From: Sporosarcina luteola
GTDB lineage: Bacteria; Bacillota; Bacilli; Bacillales_A; Planococcaceae
Assembly: GCF_023715535.1 (NCBI RefSeq)
Contig: NZ_JAMBOI010000001.1
Location: 496,001 to 560,000, forward strand
Length of the DNA: 64,000 bases
Direction of reading: 5' to 3'
Part shown: piece after piece, positions 48,888-56,555 of the stretch
Numbering within the stretch: the first letter of the stretch is position 1
How the letters are laid out: every line of letters begins with the position of its first letter
Program-made: the position numbers and the translations under genes
The notes under the pieces: model-generated
What the model saw: only the letters and a program-made list of their open reading frames with translations
Told to the model about the DNA's origin: nothing
Databases searched by the model: none

Positions 48888-51089
48888 TTATGCCTCTACA
48901 GTTTCTCTCAAATACCGTTTTTTGAAAATCAATGCAAAATAGCCGAACGTAATCGCGAGACAAGCGACCATGAAAGCGATCAGCACACCGTTGCTAGCCC
49001 ATAGATGAGCAAGATCGCCCGTAGAGATTGCCGCCTTGAACGCTTGGACGGAATACGTCATCGGCAACAACGTGTTGAACACTTGAAGAGGTTCAGGAAT
49101 TAATTCCAACGGGAACGTCCCTGCACTCGTCGTCAATTGCAAAATCAAGATGATGATTGCCATGAACCGGCCTGGATCGCCAAACAGCGACACGAGCATC
49201 TGCACAATTGCGATGAATGTGTAGCTCGTTATGATCGCTGTCAAAATGAACATCGGCAAGCTGACCGTTTCCATTCCAAGCGCCCCTTTGATGATTCCGA
49301 CCGCCACTAATGCCTGCACGAGCCCGACAATCGCCAAGACGGAAACTTTGCTCGCCATCCAGCCGAATGCGCCTGTCGGTTTGATCGCCGGTTCGACGAG
49401 CGGGAAGACGATCGATAACAGCAATGCCCCAACAAATAATCCTAATGAAAGGAAGTAAGGTGCAAATCCAGTACCGTAGTTCGGTACTTCATTGATGCTC
49501 TCTTTTTCAACATCAACCGGAGATGCCGCCATTTCATACGTCTTCTCATTCGGATTCACTTCACTTGCAGTCGCATTCGCCTCAGCGAGCTTCTCCTGCA
49601 GCGTCAGCGTTCCTTCATCCAACTCCTTTATGCCATCCGACAACTTCGAAGAGCCGTCCGCAAGCTCCTTCGATTTCGAAGCAAGCGTACCGGTTCCTTC
49701 TTTCAACGTACCCGTTCCGGCATTCAGTTCATTCAAGCCAGACGCCAAATCGGTTGAACCTTTTTGCGCTTTCGCGACACCTTCCGATAACTGGTCAAGA
49801 CCGGATGCCAATGCACCGTTCCCTTGTGCAAGAGCGGAAGCCCCCTCCGACAATGCAGAAGATAATCCGTTCAATTTATCCAATCCTGCGAACGCCTGCT
49901 TATGGCCTTCACGCAATTGACCGGCCGCGCCGTTCAACTGGGCAGCTCCATCGCTGAGCGTAGCGGTTCCTGATGAAAGCTCGGACATGCCGCCTGCCAG
50001 TTCAGCACTTCCTTGTTGCAGCTGACCTAGTGCCGCCTTCAAACCTGCCTGTTGGTCCTCCGGCAATGATGCTAATACTGGAGCTAGTTTTTCCGACAAA
50101 TCATCGATACCAGCATTCACGTTTTTCGAGGCGTCCGCAAGTTTGTGCGCAGATCCATTCAATGCAGCTGTTTTATCATTGATTGTCCCGACAACTTGTC
50201 CGAACTCTGCTTCCTTTAGCGCAATTTGCGCATAGCTATCCCTTAATTGCTGAACACCAGCAATATAGTCGGCAATACCGCCTTGCAAGTCGGTTGCACC
50301 TTCAGTTGCCTGAGCCGCTCCCTTTTGAAGTTCCACAACCCCCGCAGAGAGCGCGCCGATCCCTTTATTCAAATCAGCCGCACCTTTCGCGGCATCCGCA
50401 GTCCCCTTCGCCAGACGGTCCGAACCATCCTTCAACGTAATGGTGCTCGACGCCAACGTTTCCAAATACCCTTTTAGATCATCCGCACCTTTCGCAAGTT
50501 CGCTTGCGCCATCATGAAGCTTACCGGCACCATCCGCAGCTTCGCCAAACCCGTTGCCCATTTCACTGATGGAATCAAACAACTGCTCCGCATACGTCGA
50601 TGCGACCTTGTCATTCACTTCCGCCCGGATCCGCTCCATCGCCGTCTCCCCGATCTGGGCAGACAAGAAGTTGAAGCCTTCATTCGGCTTGTACACAATC
50701 GTCAATTTTTCCGGATTTTCATCAAGCAATGTCGTTGCGTGCTGCGAGAAGTTCTCCGGTATTTCAATCGCGATATAGTAGTCCTGGTTTTTCAGGCCTT
50801 TCTCCGCGTCCGCCTTGGAAACCTCTTGGATATTAAAATTATTTCCTTCCATCAGCTTGTCGACCAATTCATCGCCTAGTGCAAGCTGTTTCCCTTCCAA
50901 CTCTGCGCCTTCGTCCAAATTAACGATCGCCACAGGCAATTCACTCATATTGGCATATGGATCCCAAAACGCCCATAAGAACATGCCAGCATATAAAACC
51001 GGAATGAAAAGGATGGCAATCATCGGTACAAGCATTTTCCTTGTACGGAGAAGCTGCTTCCATTCCGCGAATATCATTGATTTTTTCAT
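48888..51089 (-). CDS. yhgE: YhgE/Pip-type membrane protein
   Basis: The 733-residue protein has one N-terminal membrane helix (about 20-40). A long extracytoplasmic region (about 45-520) follows, of which about 190-510 is a run of short helical repeats of the type L-x-x-G-x-x-x-L (for example LAKGADDLKG, LNKGIGALSAG, LSSGTATLSDGAAQLNG). Six C-terminal membrane helices (about 535-720) follow, related to ABC-2-type permeases. YhgE/Pip proteins include phage-infection and type VII secretion accessory proteins. ATG 51089 has a ribosome site, and the TetR-type gene lies just upstream on the same strand. An operator identical in design to the one at tetR lies 24-50 bp upstream. Confidence 0.88.
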   Translation of the reverse strand: MKKSMIFAEWKQLLRTRKMLVPMIAILFIPVLYAGMFLWAFWDPYANMSELPVAIVNLDEGAELEGKQLALGDELVDKLMEGNNFNIQEVSKADAEKGLKNQDYYIAIEIPENFSQHATTLLDENPEKLTIVYKPNEGFNFLSAQIGETAMERIRAEVNDKVASTYAEQLFDSISEMGNGFGEAADGAGKLHDGASELAKGADDLKGYLETLASSTITLKDGSDRLAKGTADAAKGAADLNKGIGALSAGVVELQKGAAQATEGATDLQGGIADYIAGVQQLRDSYAQIALKEAEFGQVVGTINDKTAALNGSAHKLADASKNVNAGIDDLSEKLAPVLASLPEDQQAGLKAALGQLQQGSAELAGGMSELSSGTATLSDGAAQLNGAAGQLREGHKQAFAGLDKLNGLSSALSEGASALAQGNGALASGLDQLSEGVAKAQKGSTDLASGLNELNAGTGTLKEGTGTLASKSKELADGSSKLSDGIKELDEGTLTLQEKLAEANATASEVNPNEKTYEMAASPVDVEKESINEVPNYGTGFAPYFLSLGLFVGALLLSIVFPLVEPAIKPTGAFGWMASKVSVLAIVGLVQALVAVGIIKGALGMETVSLPMFILTAIITSYTFIAIVQMLVSLFGDPGRFMAIIILILQLTTSAGTFPLELIPEPLQVFNTLLPMTYSVQAFKAAISTGDLAHLWASNGVLIAFMVACLAITFGYFALIFKKRYLRETVEA

Positions 51090-51112
51090 TCGTAATTCCT
51101 CCGTTTGTACTA

Positions 51113-51139
51113 ATTGACCAAAACCCTCATTCGGTCAAT
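51113..51139 (-). promoter_or_regulatory. TetR operator before yhgE
   Basis: ATTGACC-N13-GGTCAAT, a perfect 7-bp inverted repeat. The spacing and half-sites match the palindrome upstream of the tetR gene, which ties both to one regulator. Confidence 0.75.
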
Positions 51140-51148
51140 CGTGAATAA

Positions 51149-51175
51149 AAAAAGAGTCTCAAGCTAAGAGACTTG
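51149..51175 (-). terminator. Terminator overlapping the tetR stop codon
   Basis: On the minus strand AAGTCTC pairs with GAGACT; the loop holds the TGA stop, and TTTTTTT follows. It separates tetR from yhgE. Confidence 0.75.
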
Positions 51176-51731
51176 TAAAAATGGTGCTCCGCAATAAGCC
51201 TGCGATCCGTTCTTCGGACAGCTCTTCATTCTCATGGGTTTTGCCCCAATCGACGACAAGCGCCATATATGATTTGAACAGAAGGTATGCAACAAGCTCA
51301 CTGTCGCAAGGCTTCAATTCACCTTTATCGATTGCAAGTTCAATTTTCGCCCGTATATAAGAGACGATTTCATTTTCAATTTCGGCGAGTACTTCAATGA
51401 CTGCCGGCGTGCGCAGTTCTTTTCCTTCATCGACCAATTTGGCGTACAATTGGTGCGTCTCCCGGAATTTCAGCATTTGCATGAGCCGGGCGTGGGCGTT
51501 CTGCTCGAAAGTAGCACCTTCGACTGTTGCCGCATCTGATGCCACCCGCATCTCTTCAACCATTTGCAGGACAATTGCGTTAAACAGTTCTTCTTTGTTC
51601 GCGAAAAATGTATAAATCGTCCCTTTACCGACATTCGCTATTTTGGCGACTTGGTCCATCGTCGTCGCTTTATAGCCGAACAGCGAAAACGACTTGGCGG
51701 CTGCCTCCAGGATTTCTTGCCTGCGATCCAT
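51159..51731 (-). CDS. TetR-family regulator of yhgE (YhgD-like)
   Basis: This 190-residue regulator has the standard N-terminal DNA-binding domain, RRQEILEAAAKSFSLFGYKATTMDQVAKIANVGKGTIYTFFANKEELFNAIV (about 3-54), with recognition helix GKGTIYTFF. A helical ligand-binding domain follows. ATG 51731 follows GAGGTGGAGAA; the longer frame runs into the operator. The palindromes TGACC-N13-GGTCA before it and ATTGACC-N13-GGTCAAT before yhgE indicate autoregulation plus control of yhgE, as in the B. subtilis yhgD-yhgE pair. The ligand is unknown, perhaps a lipid or surfactant. Confidence 0.87.
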   Translation of the reverse strand: MDRRQEILEAAAKSFSLFGYKATTMDQVAKIANVGKGTIYTFFANKEELFNAIVLQMVEEMRVASDAATVEGATFEQNAHARLMQMLKFRETHQLYAKLVDEGKELRTPAVIEVLAEIENEIVSYIRAKIELAIDKGELKPCDSELVAYLLFKSYMALVVDWGKTHENEELSEERIAGLLRSTIFTSLLA

Positions 51732-51749
51732 TTCTCCACCTCGCTTTTT

Positions 51750-51780
51750 TGACCATAAATCAATTTTGGTCATCCGGTCA
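51750..51780 (-). promoter_or_regulatory. TetR operator before tetR
   Basis: TGACC-N13-GGTCA at 51750-51772, followed three bases later by a further GGTCA half-site at 51776-51780. The design is the same as the yhgE operator. Confidence 0.7.
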
Positions 51781-51828
51781 TTATACTACTCCTATGTACA
51801 ACGAATTGCAACAAAAAAAAAGAAGTTA

Positions 51829-52110
51829 TCATAGTTTCACGATAACTTCTGTGCCGTCTTTCGCCTTGACGTTCACTAATCCCAGTCCCCGATGTTTTTT
51901 CAATTCAGCAACAATGCCCCTTAATTCCCTCTTATCTATATGGGGAATTTCAAACACTTTTTCCTTGTCTTCAGATTGCTCCCTTATCCATTTGTTAATG
52001 AGTTTTTGAAGGCGTTCAGAAGACATGATCAGTATGCCGATTGTTAGGAACGCATACGGGATCGGGATGAATAACCGGACCTTATCCGTTTTCACCTTAA
52101 CTCTCATCAT
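51829..52110 (-). CDS. Small protein with one hydrophobic segment, last gene of DUF2089 operon
   Basis: This protein of about 93 residues begins MRVKVKTDKVRLFIPIPYAFLTIGILIMSSERLQKLINKWI, a basic start and one hydrophobic stretch (about 12-30). A charged region and the C-terminal GLGLVNVKAKDGTEVIVKL follow, echoing the end of the preceding protein (IVDVKSADGDTVSVFIE). Both may share a small beta domain. Its first ATG follows the preceding stop at once, so it is cotranslated. This kind of protein occurs with DUF2089 and SHOCT-like genes and may belong to a membrane-stress or metal-linked operon; no function is established. Confidence 0.7.
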   Translation of the reverse strand: MMRVKVKTDKVRLFIPIPYAFLTIGILIMSSERLQKLINKWIREQSEDKEKVFEIPHIDKRELRGIVAELKKHRGLGLVNVKAKDGTEVIVKL

Positions 52111-52497
52111 TTATTCGATGAACACGGAAACTGTATCGCCGTCTGCCGACTTGACGTCAACGATTTGTCCGTCCAATTCATTTTCAATTGCTTCAATGAG
52201 TACATCAATATCGATGTCTTTCACGTATTTCTCAGACTGTGGAATGTTCCCCGCAATGTTATGGCCTGCCTTCAGCAGAACTTTGATTAGCTTGATTGGC
52301 AGATTGACAGAAACATTGTCGTTATCGGCCGATACGACCCGGATTTTCAATGTCTTATCCGAATATGCAGTCCGCTTGGATGACGGCCCACTCCCCGAAT
52401 CCCTGTTTTTCAACACTTCAATAAGCTCAGATGCCTTCTCTGCATCGACTTTCCCCTCTTGCACCATCGTCAACACTTTCTCAATTTCCGTTTTCAC
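52111..52497 (-). CDS. SHOCT-like plus small beta-domain protein
   Basis: The protein has 128 residues. The N-terminus, EKVLTMVQEGKVDAEKASELIEVL (about 5-28), is a SHOCT-like helical hairpin that usually mediates protein contacts. A linker with SGSGPSS follows, then LKIRVVSADNDNVSVNLPIKLIKVLLKAG (about 50-78) and a tail DGQIVDVKSADGDTVSVFIE. The paired V-N-V/L-P-hydrophobic strands resemble YvlB-like operon products. It sits 12 bp after the DUF2089 gene and directly before the small membrane protein, in one operon. Function is unknown. Confidence 0.72.
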   Translation of the reverse strand: MKTEIEKVLTMVQEGKVDAEKASELIEVLKNRDSGSGPSSKRTAYSDKTLKIRVVSADNDNVSVNLPIKLIKVLLKAGHNIAGNIPQSEKYVKDIDIDVLIEAIENELDGQIVDVKSADGDTVSVFIE

Positions 52498-52509
52498 AAT
52501 GAATTCCCC

Positions 52510-52875
52510 CTATTCATCTTTTAACAGTTTTATTGCTTCTTCCGGAGTGATTTCTCCGCTCTCCAACATGGCGACTACTTTTTTCTCGTCCACCTCACTC
52601 TTCTTCTTTACCTCATATCCGAGTGAACTGACAACTTCATTCAGTTTGCCTCGGACAGTCGGATACGAAATTCCGAGTTCCTTTTCAACTTCTTTAATAT
52701 TCCCCCTGCACGCCAAAAACACTTCAACGAAATGGAGCTGTTCCCCCGACAATGCCGCCAACTTGGACAGCTCAAACTCATTTTCGATGGTCGTATGGCA
52801 TCGGTTGCAATGCAGCTTCGTGATTTTCAGCGTTTCATCGCAGACAGGGCAATGACTAATAACGGGATATGCCAT
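52510..52875 (-). CDS. DUF2089 family zinc-ribbon/HTH regulator
   Basis: This 121-residue protein starts with a zinc ribbon, CPVCDETLKITKLHCNRC (Cys about 9, 12, 24 and 27). A sigma-region-4-like helix-turn-helix follows: SGEQLHFVEVFLACRGNIKEVEKELGISYPTVRGKLNEVVSSLGY (about 43-87). It ends in a SHOCT-like ESGEITPEEAIKLLKDE. DUF2089 proteins are predicted transcription regulators. It heads a three-gene operon. The promoter carries three evenly phased ATTAA-N5-TTAAT palindromes, likely its own binding sites. ATG 52875 has AAGGGGA upstream at a rather long spacing. Confidence 0.82.
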   Translation of the reverse strand: MAYPVISHCPVCDETLKITKLHCNRCHTTIENEFELSKLAALSGEQLHFVEVFLACRGNIKEVEKELGISYPTVRGKLNEVVSSLGYEVKKKSEVDEKKVVAMLESGEITPEEAIKLLKDE

Positions 52876-52935
52876 AATTATCTGAATTCCCCTTTCGTAA
52901 ATCCATCATATCCCATTCATTTTGAAATAGCAAGC

Positions 52936-52997
52936 ATTATATTAAAAATTTTAATTCACATATTAACAATATTAATTACCAAATTAACTATCTTAAT
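52936..52997 (-). promoter_or_regulatory. Three phased ATTAA-N5-TTAAT palindromes over the DUF2089 promoter
   Basis: Palindromes ATTAA-N5-TTAAT lie at 52941-52955, 52962-52976 and 52983-52997, exactly 21 bp apart, with different centres and spacers. TATAAT of the minus strand (52941 to 52936) touches the first one. Equal spacing of two helical turns puts all three on one DNA face. Confidence 0.75.
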
Positions 52998-53022
52998 TTA
53001 TGTAAGTAATTTTTCAAAAGTG

Positions 53023-53057
53023 AAAAGGTGAAAGGATTTTGAACCTTTCACCTTTTG
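53023..53057. terminator. Terminator of the ABC-F gene
   Basis: AAAAGGTGAAAGG pairs perfectly with CCTTTCACCTTTT around an 8-base loop; T-rich on the minus side after a CAC interruption. Confidence 0.75.
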
Positions 53058-53074
53058 TATTGGTAAGACTTTAT

Positions 53075-54907
53075 TTATGATCCATTTTCAATTAACCATT
53101 GTTCATAATAGGCATCCAGTTTGTTCTGTAGTAATTTAATTTCCTCTTCAGTTTCATTCGCTAATTTCAATCGCTCAATTTGGAGTTCCAGCGCAGTGAT
53201 TTCTTCTTCCACGCTTGATCCCTGTTTCGTTTTCCTCTTTTTGTCGACAGTCTTTTTCTTTGGTAGTTCGATGACTTGCGTTTGTTGCCGCTCATGCCAT
53301 TTCTGCCTCGCCCAATCGAAAGGACCTTCGAACATCGTCATCTTTCCGTCATCAAGCCATGCCGTACGGGAAAATAATTTATTCAAGAAATACCGGTCAT
53401 GCGAAACGGCGAGTAGCGTTCCTGGAAAATCCTCTAATGCATCTTCGAGTACTTCACGCGACTCGATGTCCAAATGATTCGTCGGTTCGTCCAAAACGAG
53501 GAAGTTCACGTCCTGATGCATCAGCTGTGCAAGCCGCAGTCTTGTACGTTCGCCGCCACTCAAGTCTCCGATCCTTTTGAACACGTCCGGACCGTAAAAC
53601 ATGAATTTCGCGAGTATATGACGTGCTTCGCCTTCCTCTACGCCGACCTCTTTCCGAAAGACATCGAGCAGTCGGGCTTTCGGATTCTCGATGGCAAAAT
53701 GTTGCGAGAGGAAGCCCACTTTCACACTGCTCCCCAGTTTGCATACTCCCTCGTCAGGAGCAAGTTCACCTAGAAGCATCTTCAAGACCGTCGATTTCCC
53801 GCTTCCATTCCTTCCGACAATCGCGGCACGGTCCTTCCAATATACTTGTAAGTCGGCGCCACGCAATAATTCATTGGAACCGAAAGTTTTCGCAGCGTCT
53901 TTCATAATGACGACTTCCTTGCCGCTTCTCGTCGCCGCTTCAAAGGACAATGCCATTTTCCGCGGATCGATCAACGGCTTCCGAAGCTTCTCCATCCGTT
54001 CCAGCGCACGCTCCATATTCCTCGCTTGCCGATGCAATCCAGCATTCGGCGGATTCGCTTCATTCGCCCATATGCGCAGCCGCTTGATCGCTTCTTTCAT
54101 TTTCTTGATCTTCTTCTGCTGCTCTTCATAGTCTTGAAATTCCCGCAGGAGGCGCTCTTCTTTTTCCTGTACAAATGCACTGTAATTGCCGTAATACAGG
54201 TTCAGCTCCCCATCTTCAAGGTCTGCAATCTTTGTCACGACGTTATCGAGGAAGTAGCGGTCATGCGAAATGATGACAACCGTTCCCGTATAGTCCGTCA
54301 AATAGTCCTCCAGCCATTCAACTGCGAATAAATCCAAGTGATTCGTCGGTTCATCAAGAAGTAGCAAGTCCGGTTGAGAGAGCAGAAGTTTTCCTAACAT
54401 GATTTTCGTCTGTTCCCCGCCGCTCATCTCGGTGAAGTCCTGTTCGACAAACGATTGCAATTGAAGACCGTTGATAATCTTTTCGATTTCTGAATCCATT
54501 GCGTAGCCATCACGCCGGACAAACTCATCCTGTAATTGACCGTATCGAAGAAGCAGACGCTCCATGTCTACTGTATCCGGGTTCGATAATTCCATTTCCA
54601 TTTCGGACAACTGCTGTTGAATGGTTCGTAGTTTTTCGAATGCGCTATGGAGCACGTCATATCCGGTCATCGAATGTTCAAATGAAGGGATTTGCGATAA
54701 GTACCCGATTTTGGATTCCTTCTTATAATGGATGCGTCCAGCATCCGGTTGCTCAACAGCTGCAATGAGCTTGAATAATGTCGTCTTCCCGCTTCCGTTC
54801 CGTCCCACGACGCCTAGCTTGTCGCCTGTTTTAATTTCTAATGAAAGCTCTTCAAAAATGGTGTTGCCACCTAACATTTTGCTTACTTGTTGTATTGTAC
54901 ATATCAT
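53075..54907 (-). CDS. ABC-F ATPase (ribosome-acting, possible antibiotic resistance or translation factor)
   Basis: This 610-residue soluble protein has two ATPase domains and no membrane part. Domain 1 has Walker A GRNGSGKTT (about 35-43), signature MSGGEQ and Walker B LLLDEPTNHLD. Domain 2 has GRNGSGKST, LSGGERTR and LVLDEPTNHLD. The linker (about 240-310) is rich in charged helix and includes RIWANEANPPNAGLHRQARNMERALERM, the P-site-tRNA-interaction motif region. The C-terminal ~70 residues are a coiled coil. ABC-F proteins bind the ribosomal E site and rescue stalled or drug-bound ribosomes. Upstream there is a leader peptide followed by a terminator, typical for inducible members. The gene may be antibiotic-inducible; which drug is unknown. 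Confidence 0.88.
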   Translation of the reverse strand: MICTIQQVSKMLGGNTIFEELSLEIKTGDKLGVVGRNGSGKTTLFKLIAAVEQPDAGRIHYKKESKIGYLSQIPSFEHSMTGYDVLHSAFEKLRTIQQQLSEMEMELSNPDTVDMERLLLRYGQLQDEFVRRDGYAMDSEIEKIINGLQLQSFVEQDFTEMSGGEQTKIMLGKLLLSQPDLLLLDEPTNHLDLFAVEWLEDYLTDYTGTVVIISHDRYFLDNVVTKIADLEDGELNLYYGNYSAFVQEKEERLLREFQDYEEQQKKIKKMKEAIKRLRIWANEANPPNAGLHRQARNMERALERMEKLRKPLIDPRKMALSFEAATRSGKEVVIMKDAAKTFGSNELLRGADLQVYWKDRAAIVGRNGSGKSTVLKMLLGELAPDEGVCKLGSSVKVGFLSQHFAIENPKARLLDVFRKEVGVEEGEARHILAKFMFYGPDVFKRIGDLSGGERTRLRLAQLMHQDVNFLVLDEPTNHLDIESREVLEDALEDFPGTLLAVSHDRYFLNKLFSRTAWLDDGKMTMFEGPFDWARQKWHERQQTQVIELPKKKTVDKKRKTKQGSSVEEEITALELQIERLKLANETEEEIKLLQNKLDAYYEQWLIENGS

Positions 54908-54949
54908 GATTTTCCGCTTCCTCTCTGATTTAACAGCTTAGGAAAGCAC

Positions 54950-54974
54950 AAAAAAGACTGCGCTTAGACGCAGC
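54950..54974 (-). terminator. Attenuator terminator before the ABC-F gene
   Basis: On the minus strand GGCTGCG pairs with CGCAGTC (one G-T) around TCTAAG, followed by TTTTTT. It lies between the leader peptide stop (55022) and the ABC-F start (54907), so transcription would end before the gene unless read through. Confidence 0.85.
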
Positions 54975-54993
54975 CTTCCTTAAAAATAGTGTA

Positions 54994-55148
54994 AGGAATG
55001 ATGTGCTAAACAGCTGTGTGATTACTGAAATTGTCTAAAAAAGGGCATACGTATCCCGTTAGGCGCAATTTCATGAGTAATCGCACATGAAGTGGCTAAA
55101 TATTCCAATAAACTTTCATGTGCATACACAGTGTCCAACATCATTCCT
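54994..55148 (-). promoter_or_regulatory. Leader RNA with alternative pairings around the leader peptide
   Basis: ACATCATTCCT at 55138-55148 and AGGAATGATGT at 54994-55004 are perfect complements (11 bp). The downstream segment of the leader RNA can thus pair with the leader peptide's start and part of its ribosome site. A second pairing, TGTGCGATTACT with AGTAATCACACA (one mismatch), joins the peptide's middle to the region just after its stop. TTCCTT and AAGGAA then form a small hairpin next to the terminator. Ribosome position on the peptide could choose among them. Confidence 0.7.
55022..55144 (-). CDS. 40-residue leader peptide upstream of the ABC-F gene
   Basis: ATG-ATG at 55144/55141 follows GGAGGTGAGGA, a very strong ribosome site. 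The frame encodes MMLDTVYAHESLLEYLATSC, then AITHEIAPNGIRMPFFRQFQ, and stops with TAA at 55022-55024. It does not look like a known protein. Its position between promoter and a classic terminator, 5' of an ABC-F gene, is the arrangement of ribosome-mediated attenuation seen for genes such as vmlR, vga and Listeria ABC-F genes. Stalling of a drug-bound ribosome on the peptide would alter the leader fold. The C-terminal RMPFFRQFQ is a candidate stall region, which is an inference. Confidence 0.75.
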   Translation of the reverse strand: MMLDTVYAHESLLEYLATSCAITHEIAPNGIRMPFFRQFQ

Positions 55149-55214
55149 CACCTCCGTCCGATTAATAGTAAGAATAGTTTAGCACGGATACTTCATTTGC
55201 ACAATTGAATATTT

Positions 55215-56459
55215 CTATATTTCAGGATTTGCGATAAAACCCATGAACAAGATGATTCCTGTTTCCTCGTCCGTAATTACAATGAAAAATGGACGGTTTA
55301 CATCCATAACGAAAGGAGCGTCCGGGGGTCCAGAAGCGGCTTCCATCTGTATGCCAGTGACCGCGGCCGCTTCCGTTCCTTCTTCATTCACATCGATATA
55401 TGTTTTTTGCTTCACTTTGCTAATAGCTAGGGAGACATCGCCTTCAACCATCTTGCTGAAATCAGCCCTGTCGGTGAATGCATCTGCCATTCCGAGGGCT
55501 TCCAGTGCGCCATTCAGCTCCGTTTCGTATGACAGTTTGAACTTAGGAAGTAGAAGCGTTCCTCTCATGCTTCTGAAATTGGAGCTGAGTTCATCCCATT
55601 TGTCAGCCGACAGCGTAGTTTTGATTTCATCGAAGTTTTTCTGCTCATTCGGAAGGATAATGGTCATGCTCATCTCTCCTTTACCATATGGGAGTTTGAC
55701 CGCCTGAATTTCGTTGTCGACCAAATACATCAGTTTTTCTTCGAGCTTCATGAAAGGAATCTCTTTTTCTTCCACATCCCCCAGTTGGAAATTCCGATTA
55801 TCTGTATCCTTCTTATCGAATGGGTATTCCCAATCGCCTTTGAAATAAATAGCATTCAGCAACATGACAACAAGATTTTCGTCTAATGGACCATCGACCA
55901 TGTTATCGATTTTTTCATTTGTCGCCTTTTTCACTCAATCATTGATTTTCTTCGGCGATTCTGTGCTTGCGATATCGATTTCCTCTATTGCCGCATTAAA
56001 ATAATCCTTCGTCCGCTGAGAAAACTCTTCCTGGAAATTATATTCTTCGTTAAGCCAAATGGAATTGGCGACTTGCAGTTGGATTTCCTTGGAATTCTTA
56101 TTCAAGATTGTCATGAGGGATGCATTCGCTTTATTCACATCCATCAGATCTATCCCTTCCGCTTGCATGGCGTCTGCGATTCCTTCCTTCGTTACACCGT
56201 CTGCGCCGTTATAGACCATCGCCAGGGCCATCAATAGACTCGTCGGGGAAATGAAGAGATTTCCGTTATCATCCGTTTCGATTTCCTTAAGTAATTTGAA
56301 TCCTAACTCATTGTTTGGAGAAACAATCTTTTCGTAATCTCTTTCACCAAATTCGACACCTTCCGCAATTTGAAGATTACCTTCATTCGACGTTCCACAC
56401 CCGGCCATAGACAGCATAAGGCTCATTCCGACAAGAGAAGCGGTAATTTTCTGTTTCAC
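55215..56459 (-). pseudogene. Serpin-family lipoprotein interrupted by one in-frame UGA
   Basis: The frame from GTG 56459 encodes a signal peptide with lipobox (LSMAGC) followed by a serpin, a suicide inhibitor of serine proteases. It has the N-terminal FISPTSLLMALAMVYNGADG run, LLNAIYFKGDWEYPFD, and the C-terminal hinge and reactive loop EEGTEAAAVTGIQMEAA, then DVNRPFFIVITDEETGIILFMGFI. All are intact and the total is full length. The only break is TGA at 55935-55937, within KKIND-stop-VKKATNEKI, exactly where serpins have a conserved Trp. A TGG to TGA change explains it. GTG follows the TGA, so a downstream fragment might be reinitiated. Readthrough or sequencing error are alternatives. Confidence 0.85.
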
Positions 56460-56555
56460 ATCATTCACCATCCTTGTACACGTAGACTTCTTGCAGATGG
56501 AAAAAGTTACATGACCCTAGCATAAACACACTCCCATTTCATTACTTCCGGTCAA

